A stretch of 64,000 nucleotides of DNA, from NCBI RefSeq assembly GCF_003573695.1, contig NC_039362.1, forward strand, positions 175,779,690-175,843,689, written 5' to 3'. The notes beneath the pieces are model-generated. The model was given only the letters and a program-made list of their open reading frames with translations. It had not been told where the DNA came from and did not search any database. A program made the translations under genes and the position numbers. Numbering within the stretch: position 1 is the first letter of the stretch; the number at the start of each line of letters is the position of its first letter. Source of the DNA: Papaver somniferum (lineage: Eukaryota > Streptophyta > Magnoliopsida > Ranunculales > Papaveraceae). Below, in pieces: positions 1 to 12,716 of this stretch.

Positions 1-312
1 CTGCTTGTGTGTTTTAAAAAGGGACTTGGTGCTTGGTACACGCGCATGGGCATGTGTCGAAACATGTATATTTTTCGAGTCACCCGCTCCACCCACATTG
101 TTTTACAACATATCCATGAGAACATGGTAATATAGTGGAGCACCTCTTTAGTTTTCCACAATGTGGGACTAAAGGTTCCATTTCATTCACTCAAAAATGA
201 GTGAGTATCTTTAAACCCTTAGATCATGAGATCAAACCACACCAAGACCAAAAAATCATTTATTAAATAACTCATTTTCTCCAACATATGCAAGGTTTTA
301 TTCTGCTTCGCT
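1..312. other. Intergenic sequence, possible decayed LTR end
   Basis: No gene is seen. The stretch has a wording often met in plant LTRs (a 'atgtgggactaa' block followed by an AT-rich run ending in CCAACA near 287). No partner LTR, primer site or target duplication is visible, so this is only a weak suggestion of a solo or truncated LTR. Confidence 0.25.
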
Positions 313-455
313 AACGGGTATAAGCGTCACTACATTCATTATTATTTTTTCCGTGGAGTTATAGACATGGTAAATTGCACTATAACAGGTATAAGCGTCA
401 CTATATTCATCATTATTTTTTCCTTGGAGTTATAGACATGATAAATTGCACTATA
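313..455. repeat. Tandem duplication, two copies of about 71 bp
   Basis: Two head-to-tail copies both begin around 'ggtataagcgtcacta' and end around 'aaattgcactata', with a few substitutions between them. No coding meaning is apparent. Confidence 0.85.
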
Positions 456-1399
456 CATACCCGAAGGGAGAGTGATCCATTTCTTCATAAACTAGGTTGA
501 CAACAAAATTTGTAACTAAATTCTAAAAGTAAAAAGAAACATTTTTCTGGTGAAGTAAACTTTTTATTTATTTCTACCTTCTCGGGTTGATTTCTATTTC
601 TGGACTCTCTCAAAGTTTTTTGCTTTTATAAAAAAAGGTTTCCCTCGTATTATAAATATAAACGGACCGTAACGTCCATAGTTTGAGGTTTGATAAACCA
701 TTACATATTGATTCCAGATTTGTATGTTCAAGTAAGTTATTATTGCCCAAAGAACACTTCCAGACCAGGCATGTTTAATAACATATTTTTTATAAAAAAA
801 CAAATAACTTTGGATGCCTAAATTATGTTTGATCTTACTATTAAAGTAAAATATTTAACTAAGAAATTAATATCAAAAATCGCGTTGTTGTGGAAGTTTC
901 CGCTGATTTTGTATGTTTGATCTCTCGCGATTGTGTACTTGTCTATAAGCAAGAAGAGAGTAGGTTCCAAAATCATTGTTGAATGTGATGATGTGCCCAT
1001 TCCATTTTGAAAGATGCCTCGTCTCCTTTTTCCTCTATTGATCTCTCGTTGTAGCGGTTGAATGGAACCCTCTAGCTTCAATAATGTTTCCTATATGATC
1101 ATACATTGTCAAACCAATTCCTGATTTAGCATTACAATTCATCATTGTTAGAGAAATGCTGATTGTTAGTTTTCATTTGTCCCGCTTGCTCTTCCGTCTA
1201 TTACGTAGTCACTCTCAAAGTTTCATGTTTTAGAGGTTAGTAGAAAAGGGTTTGCATTATATTATAGTCTGGATTGTTCACTGTCAGGTAATTGTTTATG
1301 TATTTTACAATGTTGTTTAATTACTATGGTGACACTGTTTTAACTTTTCTTCTTGAACGTTATGTTACATCTCACTTTCCATTCTACCCCATACCCCCT
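456..1399. other. No recognisable gene
   Basis: AT-rich sequence with only short open frames of no recognisable family. It may include the 3' untranslated part of the LINE to its right, but no poly(T) tract marks an end. Confidence 0.5.
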
Positions 1400-3025
1400 T
1401 CTATCTGGATTTTCAAACTAGTTGTTTAACCATTCATGAAATGAGTTTGTGCCATTAGTAATAAAATGCATATCAAAGTTAAAGTGCATCCAAACTTGAC
1501 AAGCAAAATTGCATTCTAAAAAAAGATAGGTTAGAGTTTCTTGACCATTTTGGCAAAGGTTATAAGTGGTATTAACTTTTGGATAACAGCTGCAACTCTC
1601 ATCCTATTATGAAGTATCGAGTGTGCATCTTTCCGTTTGAAATGTTTAAAAGATGGAGTGATATTCATGCTCCAAATGTTATTCCAGTTTTGGTTTGATT
1701 CTTCTGAAGAATTTACGTGGTTGTAAAGAGATTTCACCATGAATATACATGTTTTGCTTAGATTCCAAAGTGGAGAATCTTCCCTGCGCGCAAATGGAAT
1801 TCTAATTTCCTTAATCTTATCAACAATACAACTTTCAAAACATTTAGCAAGTTTGTTAAAGTCCGACCGGTTAGCTGGTGTAAAGGGATCACTCACCTTA
1901 ACGAGATTTTCAGTTTCGAAGGTATATTTTGATACGGTGGTTTTATGTCTGGATTCCAAAAATCTTCCCAAATGTTAATATTTATGCCTTTTCCAAGGAC
2001 CCAGAAACAATTTTATTTTATTTGATTAATATATGTTAGTAACCCTTTTCATATCCGGCTATCATTTCTATTTAGGACACAATCAGTGTGAAGATCATCT
2101 CTATTTGGGTAATACTTGGCTTTAAAAATAGTGGCACATAGATACTTAGGATGCTCTTTCAGTTACCACTCCATTTTAGCTATCATAGCTAAGTTGAAAT
2201 TTTTAACATTTTTGATTCCCAAACCCTCCCCCTCCTTGAGGGATTTAGTTATAGAATCCACGTTTTAAGATAAATCCTCTTCTTACCTTGATCGTTTAAT
2301 CTATTTTTCGTTTTTTCCCCACTAATAATCTCGTCGGAGTTTTGTTATACCATTATAAAATCTTGATTGGTATCTTAATGCAATTCATTTGATAAACATA
2401 CAATGAAGAAATTACGTTTTTAACCATCACCGTTTTTTCAGCATTATTAAGATGCAAGTTCTTGCAACTAAGCAACCTATTTTTCATTTTTTCAACTAAT
2501 GGTTCAAAACAAGATATCTTTGATCTATTAGTAAAAACAGGGGAACCTAGATATTTTTCGTTTGGGAAAATTGCATTGATTCCAAGAATCTGTTTAACAG
2601 TTTGTCTAATATTGGTTTCAGTTTTCGGACTAAAGAAAACTCCTAATTTATTCAGGTTTATTAGTTGCCCGAGGCTAAACCAAAATCTTCAAAAAAAGTT
2701 ATGATACTCCCTCCGTTCCATTTTAGATGAGTGGTTATTTTTTTGTTCCACATTACTTGATAGTTTTCATATTTTATCCACAAAACTACCATCAATGTCC
2801 TCACATTTTGTCTTGGAACCATAAGTTTATTTTTAAACACACTAATAGCAATTAATGCTTGAAGACTTTTCTCAAAGGCATAAATAGAATTTTTTTATAT
2901 CTCTTTTTTTCTTAATCTATGTGAGAATTCCATAAACATCATCTAAAGTGGAACGGAGGGAGTATGTTTTTTCGTTTATCTTGCAAAACAATAAGCAATC
3001 ATCGATAAACAATAAATGTCTAATT
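1400..3025 (-). pseudogene. Decayed L1-type LINE, 3' part of reverse transcriptase ORF
   Basis: On the minus strand this reads as the C-terminal half of a plant L1-clade LINE ORF2. From high to low coordinates: the RT catalytic box as FIDDCLLFCK (about 2970-3010), the stretch KYLGSPVFTNRSK and a thumb-like block (about 2420-2620), a GLGIKN block followed by LAMIAKMEW (about 2140-2230), and the zinc-binding RVT domain (WNLSKTCIFMVKSLYNHV and IWSMNITPSFKHF, about 1660-1790). A +1 frameshift near 1545 leads to ETLTYLFLECNFACQVW. Many stops and shifts make it a dead fragment. A Stowaway MITE sits just after the catalytic box. The endonuclease half is absent: homology stops near 3025, where an unrelated segment begins. 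Confidence 0.85.
2707..2962. mobile_element. Stowaway (Tc1/mariner) MITE
   Basis: A 256-bp element with terminal inverted repeats CTCCCTCCGTTCC and GGAACGGAGGGAG, flanked by TA on both sides (2705-2706 and 2963-2964). It has no coding capacity. It interrupts the LINE reverse transcriptase fragment, so it is younger than that insertion. Confidence 0.95.
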
Positions 3026-3034
3026 GAGAACCAC

Positions 3035-3190
3035 AAACAAAGACATGTAAGCTTTATCGTCTTTGAGATTTTTTATTTTTCTTCTTCAGATGCACCTTCA
3101 CCACTAACTGAAATATACAACTTTATATAAAATAAAGACATATCATTGGCATCAAATTACATCACATGAATAAACAAATGAGACACACGC
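3035..3190 (-). pseudogene. Fragment of an unidentified protein exon
   Basis: The minus strand is similar in DNA and protein to the segment at 61715-61890. Shared wording includes GE-x-A-x-EEE followed by KIS. This copy has several stops. No family is recognised. It is a duplicated decayed host exon or part of an unknown element. Confidence 0.45.
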
Positions 3191-3716
3191 ATTGAATTAA
3201 CAATGGAGACAATATATCCTACGGGTACACCTTATAGACAAAGATAAAGATTTTGTTTTCTTGCTTAGAGTTCTTCTAGTGGATGCCACAAGTGTAAGAG
3301 AGGCATGACTGCAAATGTCGACAGCCGTAACATTTTTGATCACCCAAGTGTAATTCAATATTTATTGCATTGTTTAATCAAAAATTGTACTAGTTTAATA
3401 AAGTATGACTTCTTGTGATCGTTACCAAAATTGATTAAATATGTTTATATTTATTTATTTATTTATTTATTATATATATATATAATAAAATTTGAAATCA
3501 AATACTTACTCCGTATTGATTCTGGCTCCACATTTTGGAACTCCACGGAGCCGTGCTGAGAGTGTTTCTAATGAAGATCTCTCATCGATTATGGCCACAC
3601 AAATTGACAAAAAATATACTTTTAACCGCTATGACATTTTCGATGGATAAATAACTTCTCGAATTCCAGAAAAACCCATTTCAGAAAAAAAGTGATATTC
3701 CTGAAACATAGTGATA
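3191..3716. other. Non-coding sequence with AT microsatellite and a duplicated block
   Basis: Bases 3310-3380 (around 'cgacagccg' and 'gatcac') resemble 30960-31030, so part of the locus repeated at 30.9-33.6 kb also occurs here. Bases 3455-3485 are a TTTA/TA microsatellite. Bases 3676-3738 hold an inverted repeat (arms around 'atttcagaaaaa' and 'gtgatat') that could form a stem of about 20 bp. No gene is seen. Confidence 0.5.
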
Positions 3717-4034
3717 TTATCACTTTTTCTGAAATAGATTACGAGAATGTCATTTTTTCGGAAACGGAAAATTAATCGATCCATAAATCAAAATATGGTT
3801 GCATGATGTGTTATGCATTCTTTGTGCTGGTTAGCATAATGGTTATGCATTCAATTTTCAAGAATCGTGCCTAAACTGAAAGTATCACTTTTCTTGAAAC
3901 AGAAGGAGCATATTAGTTGCAACGGAAAGTTACTTGATGCATAAACCAAAATATGGCTACATAAATTATTATGTATCCTTTGTGGTGGTTTGCATAATAG
4001 ATATACATAATTTTCTAAAATTGTGCCTAAAATG
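3717..4034. repeat. Diverged tandem duplication, units of about 150-165 bp
   Basis: Two units share, in order, a 'gaaac-gaa' start, 'cataaa-caaaatatgg', 'ttatg-at-ctttgtg-tggtt' and 'gtgcctaaa'. The copies differ at many sites, so the duplication is old. No coding content. Confidence 0.65.
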
Positions 4035-4594
4035 ATAAATACCTCCGAATTTTTCGTAAAACTTGAAATTTGATATTGTTGTTTGTACTCGTTACGTAGA
4101 CTTTTTTATAACCTTTCCAACGAGATAAAATTTGTAAAAATTACAACGCACGGATTTTTAGATATGTTATAATTAAGTTTGTTTTCCAATTATATCCCTG
4201 AAAAGATAGGATACATAAGAAAAAATATGATACATATGGAATTATGTGAAAAGGTTTCACCAACAAAAGGCTCATCAATTCCAATCTTTTTATCGAATCG
4301 GACATTTGTGTTAGGTTTCATTTTATAAAAAGGTGGCCATAAAAGGGACTCCCTCCTTTCAGGCCCTTCGGGCCTTCCGGTCGGTCGTCCCAATTATAAC
4401 TTCCTAGTTTGGGCGTAGCCATTTTATTTGCGCCTACGACTACAAGATTAAAAAAAAAAGATATTTTGAAGTAAAATGGAAAACCCCCTATCTAACTATT
4501 TTATTTAATGGCTAATTTATCTCTGATTAGTTAGTGTTAATTCAGGTGATTAATTGATGTTAAAGTCTAGAGAAAACTCATCATCTTCTTCATC

Positions 4595-4637
4595 CTTTGC
4601 TCAGATCTAGTCCTCTTGGGGCTAGATCTGAGCAAAG
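4595..4637. repeat. Perfect 16-bp inverted repeat
   Basis: The arms CTTTGCTCAGATCTAG (4595-4610) and CTAGATCTGAGCAAAG (4622-4637) are exact reverse complements around an 11-nt spacer. No T-run follows that would suggest a terminator. Confidence 0.95.
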
Positions 4638-5565
4638 ATTATTTGTTTTTAAGAGCTATTTAATTATTTTGAATAAATTTCTTCGTTAATAGAGCCATTC
4701 TTTTCTTCGCTATTAGGGCGATTGTTCTCTTCGCTATTAAGGCGATTTTTATCTACATTTTTGATAGTGTTTTATTCTATATATTTGTTCGTGATTTGGT
4801 TCGTTGGATACAAGTACATTAGCGATTTGACGGACGTAAGATCAAATTATTCTTCAAAAAAATAATAAATCTAGGGTTCTGGAGCTTCTCGCTACGCATG
4901 AGATTTTGCGAAAATCACTCCTCTCTCATAGCAGTATCTCTTTTCAAGAAGAAAATCAATCAAAATGGTCGAACTTTGATTTTGAATACCATTCCTTCTC
5001 CAATCTCTACATACAATATTTGGGTGCTACCGTTGTGGATCGCTCTTTCTCTTCGCGATTTATTTTCGTTTAGCATCTATCATTGTATTTGTTTCATGCT
5101 TATGTCGTACTTTTTTTTCCTTAAAAACCATCATGTAAATGTTTCTTATTTGGAATGAAATACTAATGGTTTGATTATAAAAAAAAAAAAAATTGTAAAC
5201 CTAGAAATCAAATAATCTTGAATCATCATCAAAACATGTAAAAAAAAAATCTCAACTCAGAATCGATATACGTTCATGCACTTGTAAAACTATTTTAAGA
5301 ATCGGTTTGTAAGGCTTAGAATGTGGACTAATTGTAACATTCAAGAGTTTTTCAATGATTTTTTCGCTAGAATCGGTTTACATGGGCTTTATGTAAACCA
5401 TTCTGAATCTGGGTTCTTCGATTTTTTTGCTCATAACTTCTTCGTCCGATGTTGGAATGACCTCATTCTTTTTACGCTCAACTCGTATTTTCATGGTATA
5501 TAATATAAAGATAAAAATTTTAGGGTTTGTGCAAATTTTAAACATGCATGGTTCATGAATTGGTA

Positions 5566-5663
5566 GATGTGTGCATTAGCGTAAACCGATTGTGGTTGAT
5601 ATAGGTGTACCATATCTACCGATTCCGGATCAACAACCATTGGTTTACGTTAATGCACACATC
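5566..5663. repeat. Imperfect 35-bp inverted repeat
   Basis: Arms 5566-5600 and 5629-5663 match with a few differences over a 28-bp spacer. Both carry the words TGTGTGCATTA and GTAAACC. It lies inside the hairpin-rich element. Confidence 0.85.
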
Positions 5664-6060
5664 ATCCTATTCTGGTTAGGTTTCAGAAAAAATTGATGAG
5701 AAATTTCAGAGATTCATAGTTAAATCATTGATGATTCCCTCTTAAAAGGAATGGATTAAAAGGATTTAACTCAATCACTCGAATTTTTTTGTCGCCGAAA
5801 TATTGTTTAAAAACCAAAAAATGGAGAACTGAATTTTCGTTTGTGATTAGGTTTTATTTTGATAGATTGAGTTTTATTATTTTGATTGAAGATTGTTGAT
5901 AGAAATGATTTAGGTTTTAGTTTTTTTTTTTTAGATAGTTAGAATTATTAGTTTATATAAGGGTAATCTAGTATTTTAATTCAGTTCAGACACCCCTTAT
6001 CCATCTCTATTGGGGATGAAGAAATCCATAGACCCCGAAATAGGAAGGTAATTCTAGCCC

Positions 6061-7002
6061 ACTTCTATTGTCCTTCACAATAACATTTATGTATTTTTCG
6101 CTCCAATCGGACACATAATGTTTCTTCAATTTTTCGACAGTAAAGTGCGGTTAGAAAATGCAAAAAAAAAAATTGAGATGAGAGTTTATCACACGGATAT
6201 TACCCACTGAGGGGAGTGATTCTAACACTTGAGTTAGTAGCGGGCTACGGTTGGAAAATAGGGTCATCTCCCTTCTTCACATGGGATAAATCGCGGAATT
6301 GAGTCTATCGATAAAAGAGTCGGCTTAAATATCACAAACTGATTAATAGAGCATATGAATGAAATGAAAACACTTGGTGTCTTTCACTTTCTTATCCAAA
6401 ATTATTTCCCCAATACGCGCAGCTTCCACATTAGTTCATGGCATTCACAATGGGACCACCGCTTACCGGAATGGTTCATCATTCCTATGCTCATGGTTTA
6501 GATAGGTAACATGTAATAAGTGAAAAGTTAAGGGGATATTTCAGGGGACAACAATCAAAGTCAATATGAATAAACGTTATAGCAAAGGTGAGTCCTTTGT
6601 GCAATAGATAGATTCTAAGGACTACAAGTTCCTACCTTTTTCTAATAAACAAAATCCTAAATAAATCTGCTTATAAAATTCCATTAAACGTTTTTTGAAT
6701 TTGGAAGCTGGGTTTTGAAAGTGCATATAAATTGATAATAGAATTTGGAGTAAAAACCAACAAAAAATTTGATATACCACCTGATACTTATTGCAGGCAA
6801 ACCAAAAGGCAGCTTAATTTCTTTTTGAAGTAAATTAGATTTTGTACGCTGAATAGTTATTTGAGTAATTTCAAAAATCAAAAAATAACTTATGTTGAGT
6901 CTTATGGTTATTTAAAAATTGAACTCAAGAAGGAAACGTGTGGTATAAATAGATTGATTCCAACGTCTGCTTCATCATTTTGCTCGAGGCAAAGATTAAA
7001 AG
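6061..7002. other. No recognisable gene
   Basis: AT-rich sequence with short unrelated open frames. No domain, repeat or splice structure was recognised. Confidence 0.5.
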
Positions 7003-7387
7003 TGTTAGAAATATTATCTTATTAGAGATATTATTCGGTAGTACATATTGTTTTGATTAGGCATGTGTATTCTCATTATGTCGTAATATTTTGTTCCCTA
7101 TATTCAACTGTTCACGCATATAAGAACAAGTTGTATTGTAATCATTTGTTTCACTGAATAAGATTATCACATTCTTCAGAATATACATGCCATGACTATT
7201 TCTGTCATGGCATCAGAGCCTGGCAAGATCTGAGAAACCATCTTTCGCTGCAACATAAATCTCAAATATCAAAAACCTTGCACTGATTTTCTTTCATATC
7301 AATCAACTTGTCTCCACTCTCTATCTTTTCAACAACAGACTACAGAAACCCTAGCCGCAAACCTTCATATGTATCTTGTCTTCAAGA

Positions 7388-8210
7388 TGTCAAGAGAAGA
7401 GTATCAACTCATTACCACAAAATTTGATGGTACAACTAAACGTCCAAACATTGCCGACACGACTGCAAAAGAAAAAGATAAAGAGACTGTAGGAGAAAGC
7501 ATGAAACCTGGGAGATCAATAACATAACATACTCACATGGATAATCAACACGGTGATAACTTCCATAAGCATGCAACTCACAGATTCGAAACTGCCAAAG
7601 AAGCACGGGATTTTCTCTCAACAAGGTATACTGAAATCAACTTTTCTCAACGTTATAAACTTGAACAAGATATCAGATCTCTGAAACAACAACATGATCA
7701 ATCCATTTCTGACTTTCATTCTGAGATGTCAGTTATATTGAATCAGTTAGCTCTTATGGAACCTAACTGGACAACAGATATTGAAATATGGGAGAAATAT
7801 AGGGAAAAAACACAATTAGTTCAGCTTTTAATGGCATTAAGAGATGAATTTGAAACTGTTAGGGCATCAATCCTTCATAGATCACCCCTACCAACTGTAA
7901 GACTTCACTTTCTGAACTTATCACTGAAGAAACTAGGAAAAGAATCAAAACTGGTATTCCTACCGTACTAGCATTACCTTCTCGAACAAGTTTTAACAAT
8001 CATTTCAACTCTCAAAAGTATCATCGTGATACAACTCAAGCTCTGTGCTATAACTGCAAGAAACCTGGACATGTATCCAAAAACTGCACTCTACCATCTA
8101 TCACAACAACATCAAATATTTCTCAAAGTTCAACTTCACATCCTCATTGCAATTACTGCAAAGAACCTGGACATACTGTAGGAAACTGTCATCACCTTCA
8201 TCCAGGAACA
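7388..8210 (+). pseudogene. Copia gag polyprotein, broken
   Basis: Gag nucleocapsid of the copia element. An early LITTKFDG stretch (about 7410) starts the gag homology, but stops interrupt it before 7537. The longest open part (7537-7971) has the helical gag core with RSLKQQHDQSISDFHSEM and LLMALRDEFETVRASIL. Two CCHC zinc knuckles follow: CYNCKKPGHVSKNC (8046-8087) and CNYCKEPGHTVGNC (8148-8189). The knuckles lie in a different frame from the core, so at least one shift has occurred. Confidence 0.85.
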
Positions 8211-8329
8211 TGAGAGAAAATAGAAGGCTAAATGCTGCTACATCAACATATAATTCTGCTCCATCATTGTTAGCCGCACCAGCAGTTGTGGAAAGTGCAG
8301 AACCAGCAGGGAGAAAATTTTGATCGCGC

Positions 8330-10517
8330 ACTGCGCAATCAAACTTTGAACTAACACCTCCATCGTCGTTAGATTACTAAGATTTGACGTCATCATATTT
8401 TGAACTTTACCACAACTATTTTCCAGATTTTAGGTTTGTAAATGACCAATAATGCCCCTACAACTTTGGGCGCCAAATCAGGTGATGATCGAAAGGAACA
8501 TTTTCATGAAAAGTTCAAGTTTTTGTGGTCGTAACATTGAACTAACTTATTTCCATAGATTACAGTTAAAGGAATGAGATATCTTATCAAGAATAATTGA
8601 GAACTATGACTGGTAGTGATGGTTAAGTTGAAGCTCTCTTTTGTTTAACGATCAATTAGGGGCAGAATTCAAAATTCAACCAGACGAGCTAGTTAAAAAA
8701 TATTTAATCGCATAAGTCAATCAAGAAGCTTGGTTCGGTGTATTGTTTTGCACTCCTTAAGCAATATAGCCAAGCAGTTGATCTATGCTTGACTATACAT
8801 GTGAATTCAAATTAAGAATCAAGATAATCTTTCCAAACGTTTCTTACCAGGAATACCGAATACACCAACAAAAGAGTTTTATGCTGATTGGATATGTTAT
8901 GTCTAAGTCATTTCCAAAATCAGATTATCATAACGATATTTTCCTCGCATGATTCGTGATATCTTAGCGCCCAAAGTTGTAGGAATATTGTTGGTCATTT
9001 ACAAACATAAAATCTGGAAAATAACTATGGTTAAGTTCAATATAGAAAATAATGAACTGAAGGCTTGTTAGTATAGTTCGTTTTTAGATAGTTGTAGCAC
9101 GCAAGCAAATTAAGAAAACTGAAAATGTTACAGTCTGTCATGTATGGATCATTTTTTAGGATAAAAATTAAGATCCTACCATTCATGAAAGTAAAGACAC
9201 ACAAATCTACATCTAATATATGAACAACTATTTCCTACTATTTTAGGCCGGAGCATCATCTATATATAGTATGGCCTGAAATATAAGCTATCGGCTTATT
9301 TTGGAACTCGTGAGGAGTTTTTTTTTTCCTCAAAGTATAGTGTTGATCAATACCGTAGTGGAAAAAAATCATATCTTACTTAACGTAAAGTTTCACAGCA
9401 AAAGTTCATACTAACTTCATATAAAAGAAAGATTAAAGAAAGATTAACCTTAGTTTCTGACTAGCAACTTTGAGAAAATCTTAAATCTCTGCTTCGAATT
9501 CGGGTGACAAAAACCTATTCGTTCTCATCCAAAATTTGTCCATTCTAAGATGAGTGAGTTAATATCTCTTCTTTTCAAGTTTGTTCTCGTGGATTCATGT
9601 TAATGAGCACTGCAAGAACACAATAACAATCATGAAACAAATACCCAAGATTAGATAAATAGAAACTGGAATAATATTTGGAAAAGTAAACCCAACAAAG
9701 GGTGAAAATCAAGTCAGACCTATGACTGAAAAGGATGAGTTAAGTGTTTATGCCTCTTCTTCTCAACCACATCATGTGGATCCATGGGAAATGAAAAATT
9801 CAGGAAAACCCTAACAATTGGCAAACAAATACACAAAGTTAGATAAACAGAAACTCAAATATCAAAATTAACGAAAGTAAATATTAAAAAGGTTAGGAAT
9901 AAGCTAGTCAAACCTAAAAGAAAAGGATGAATTAGATCGAAGAAACTCCATTGAGCAACGAACTATCTGCGTTGAAAAAATAAATAGATATATATGATTC
10001 AAACTCTAAAAAAGACAAACAATCTGGGTTCGCTAGATTCATATATCAAGGATGAATTTCTCTGCTAGGGTTTCTCTTTTTCTGTTCCGAATCTGAGGGT
10101 ACTAATTTCTCTGGATGAAAGAGATTTGGGGAACATAAAATAGAAAATGGGGAATTATAAAAAAGAAGAAAAAAAACTGAATTAGTGCGGAAACTGGGTG
10201 TGCGCCTTCTCAAATATTCTTTCCACCATTGGGATATGGGGATTTTGAGATTCACCACGATTTGAACGATATAAAACTTACGCCTTAGACACGTGTATTT
10301 GAACGACAAAGCTAATTGATTTAGACACGCGTCATACAAATTCCGAGACCATAAAATATCGACGAACTTGGAGACACGGCTAAACAGATCCCGAGACTAA
10401 AGACATGGTGAGTGGTCACGGGATTTCAGAACACCGTGTCGAACGGACATTTAGTCACGTTTATAGATTAGACCGTGACAACGACAACCGTGACCATAAC
10501 TCCTTATTCTACTAGTG
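8330..10517. mobile_element. Insertions inside the copia element: TIR element and CACTA end
   Basis: The copia frame is lost near 8330 and resumes at 10522. Bases about 8400-8500 and 8940-9040 are inverted arms of roughly 100 bp (shared word 'ctacaactttgggcgc'), which looks like a terminal-inverted-repeat element of about 0.7-0.8 kb. The right edge reads ...CTACTAGTG at 10517, the reverse complement of CACTAGTAG. Upstream are repeats of GTCACG/CCGTGAC, as in CACTA subtermini. No matching left CACTA end was found. Bases 9570-9945 hold a diverged tandem duplication of about 190 bp. No transposase is seen. Confidence 0.6.
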
Positions 10518-10521
10518 TTCT

Positions 10522-12716
10522 AACTTTTGGGGAGAATTAGTTCTTACAACAGTATACACCATAAATCATATTCCTACTGCTGTCATAGGAGGAATATCTC
10601 CATATGAAAGTCTTTATGGTAAGCCACCAAATTACTCTGAACTTCGTGTCTTTGGATTAACATGTTTTGTTCTCCTTACTAAACGAGAACGTAAAAAACT
10701 AGGTAAAAAGAATACCATCCGTGTGTTCTTAGGATATGGAATAGAACAAAAGGGATATTACTGTTATGATCCCGAGAGTAGAAGATTGCGTATCTCTAGA
10801 CATGTAACCTTCTTGGAGAAAATACCATTCTGGTCTCTTCCTACTAGCAAAACATCTAGTTTAGAAACATTCTCTTATCTAGATCCTTTTGAAGACGTAG
10901 CCTCATCTCAGTCAAATATTCATATCACTACTACTCCTGATCTTGCAGTTATTTCACCTCCAGAAGTCTCAGAAACAGTCACCAATGACTCTACGGACAA
11001 TCCTGACATTGCTTCTCCGGAAAGGAATCATGTGACTGAAGCTACGACACTTCCACCTCGTACTCGTCGACCACCAACTAAGTTCTCTAACTATCATTGA
11101 TCTGTATCTTCTATCTTGTCTCTACATGAAACCAAATCTTACAGGGAAGCACCTACAATCCCTGACTTCCAAAACTCTATGGGAGAAGAGTTACCAGCAC
11201 AGAACAATGCAAATACATGGGACATGGTAGATCTTCCTGCAGGAGAGTCTGTTGTTGGTAGCAAGTGGGTTTACAAGATAAAGACAAACTCAGAAGGTAA
11301 AATAGAACGATATAAATCTCGTTTAGTGGCTCAAGGGTACACACAAGAGTATGGAATTCACTATGAAGAAAAATTTGCTCATGTTTTTCGCATGACTACA
11401 GTGCATACTCTTATTGTCGTTGCTTCTTCTCATAATTGGGATCTTCACCAAATGGACATCAAGAATTCCTTCCTCAATCGAGAACTTGAAGAATAAGTTT
11501 ATATGCAACCGCCACATTGCATCATGCTCCAAATCGAGTATGCAAACTTAACAAAGCATTATATGGTCTCAAGCAAGCACCTCGTGCTGGGTTTGAAAAA
11601 TTCTCAAATGCTATTCTTCAATATGGATTTATTCAGAGTGCATATGACTCAGATATGTTTACTCGAAAAACTGAGAAAGGAATTGTTATTATTCTTTTGG
11701 ATGTCGATGACATGATCATTACTGGAAAAGACTTGAAGGAAATCCATGCTTTGAAGCGTCATCTATGTTCTTGCTTTGAAATGGAGGATCTTGGTCTCTT
11801 TGGATACTTTCTTGGGATAGAAATCGATAAATCTTCTAGTGGTTATTTTATTTCTCAAGTTAAGTATGCAACCAACATTCTTCAACGTGCAGGGTTAACT
11901 CATAGCAAGATTGTTCATACATCTCTCAAACTGAATGTCAAACTCAACTGTTACGAAGGAAAAGCATTATCTAATCCTACACTGTATCGTCAGCTTGTAG
12001 GGAGTCTTAATTCTCTCACTATTACATGACTAGATATCATCCATGTAGTCCATATTGTAAGTCAATTTATGTGATCTCCAAGATCAACACACTATGTTGT
12101 TGTTCTTCGAATTCTGCATTATATCAAAGGTACTTTGTATCATGGTTTACACTTCTCAAGTAATTCCGATCTTCGTCTTCGTGCATACTCCGACTCTGAT
12201 TGGGCAGGTGATGTTACTGATCGACGATCAACCACTGAATATTGCCTATTTTTAGGTAACTCCTTAATCTCTTGGCATAGTAAGAAACAAACTGTGGTAT
12301 CTCGCTCTAGTGATGAATCTGAATATCGAGATCTTGTTCACACTACTTCAGAAATTGTTTGGTTACGACGGATCCTTCAAGATATGTGAGTTACATTATC
12401 CGAGCCTACTTCACTCTCCTGTGATAACAAGGATGCTATTCATATTGCTCACAATGATGTGTTTCATGAGCGTAGAAAACACATTGAGATTGACTGTCAT
12501 TTTGTACGTCATCACTTCAAACACTTGACAATCTCACTGCCACATGTTTCTTCAGAATTGCAGCTAGTAGACATCTTTACCAAAACTTTACCTTCTACTC
12601 GTCTCAAGTTCTTGGCTTCCAAACTCAACATGCACTCTGCACCATTGTGTTTCCCTATATATTCATCTGTTCACTCATATAAGAACAAGTTGTGTTATAA
12701 CCATTTGTTTCACTGA
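10522..12716 (+). pseudogene. Copia pol: integrase C-terminus, reverse transcriptase, RNase H (broken)
   Basis: From 10522 an open frame gives the end of the copia integrase (NFWGELVLTTVYTINHIP and VRVFLGYGIEQKGYYCYDP-like wording) and a Ser/Thr/Pro linker to 11100. Reverse transcriptase runs 11116-12029 over two frames (WDMVDLPAG, WVYKIKTNSEGKIERYKSR, LNKALYGLKQAPRAGF). The catalytic box, normally YVDD, reads DVDDM at about 11700, a disabling change. RNase H follows at 12135-12389 (YSDSDWAGDVTDRRST). Stops at 11494-11496 and after 12026, plus frame changes, show decay. Confidence 0.9.

Larger units (their letters stand above)
4440..6060. mobile_element. Hairpin-rich non-autonomous element, Mutator-like (boundaries approximate)
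   Basis: The right part shares wording with the right end of the element at 15202-16635 (a 'gggtaatctagtattttaattcag' type stretch, then 'gacaccccttat'). The left part shares 'gattagttagtgt' with that element's left part. Inside are at least three inverted repeats: 4595-4637 (perfect), 5369-5404 and 5566-5663, the last two sharing the word GGTTTAC. No transposase is seen, and the target duplication was not located, so the ends are uncertain. Confidence 0.5.

Noticed and set aside
4611..4640. Hairpin considered as a transcription terminator
   Set aside because: No T-run follows, and plant polymerase II does not use such terminators.
7208..7220. Possible tRNA gene from tRNA-like wording
   Set aside because: Only the short primer-binding complement of a tRNA is present. 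No cloverleaf could be made here or at 31543, 39089 or 54305.
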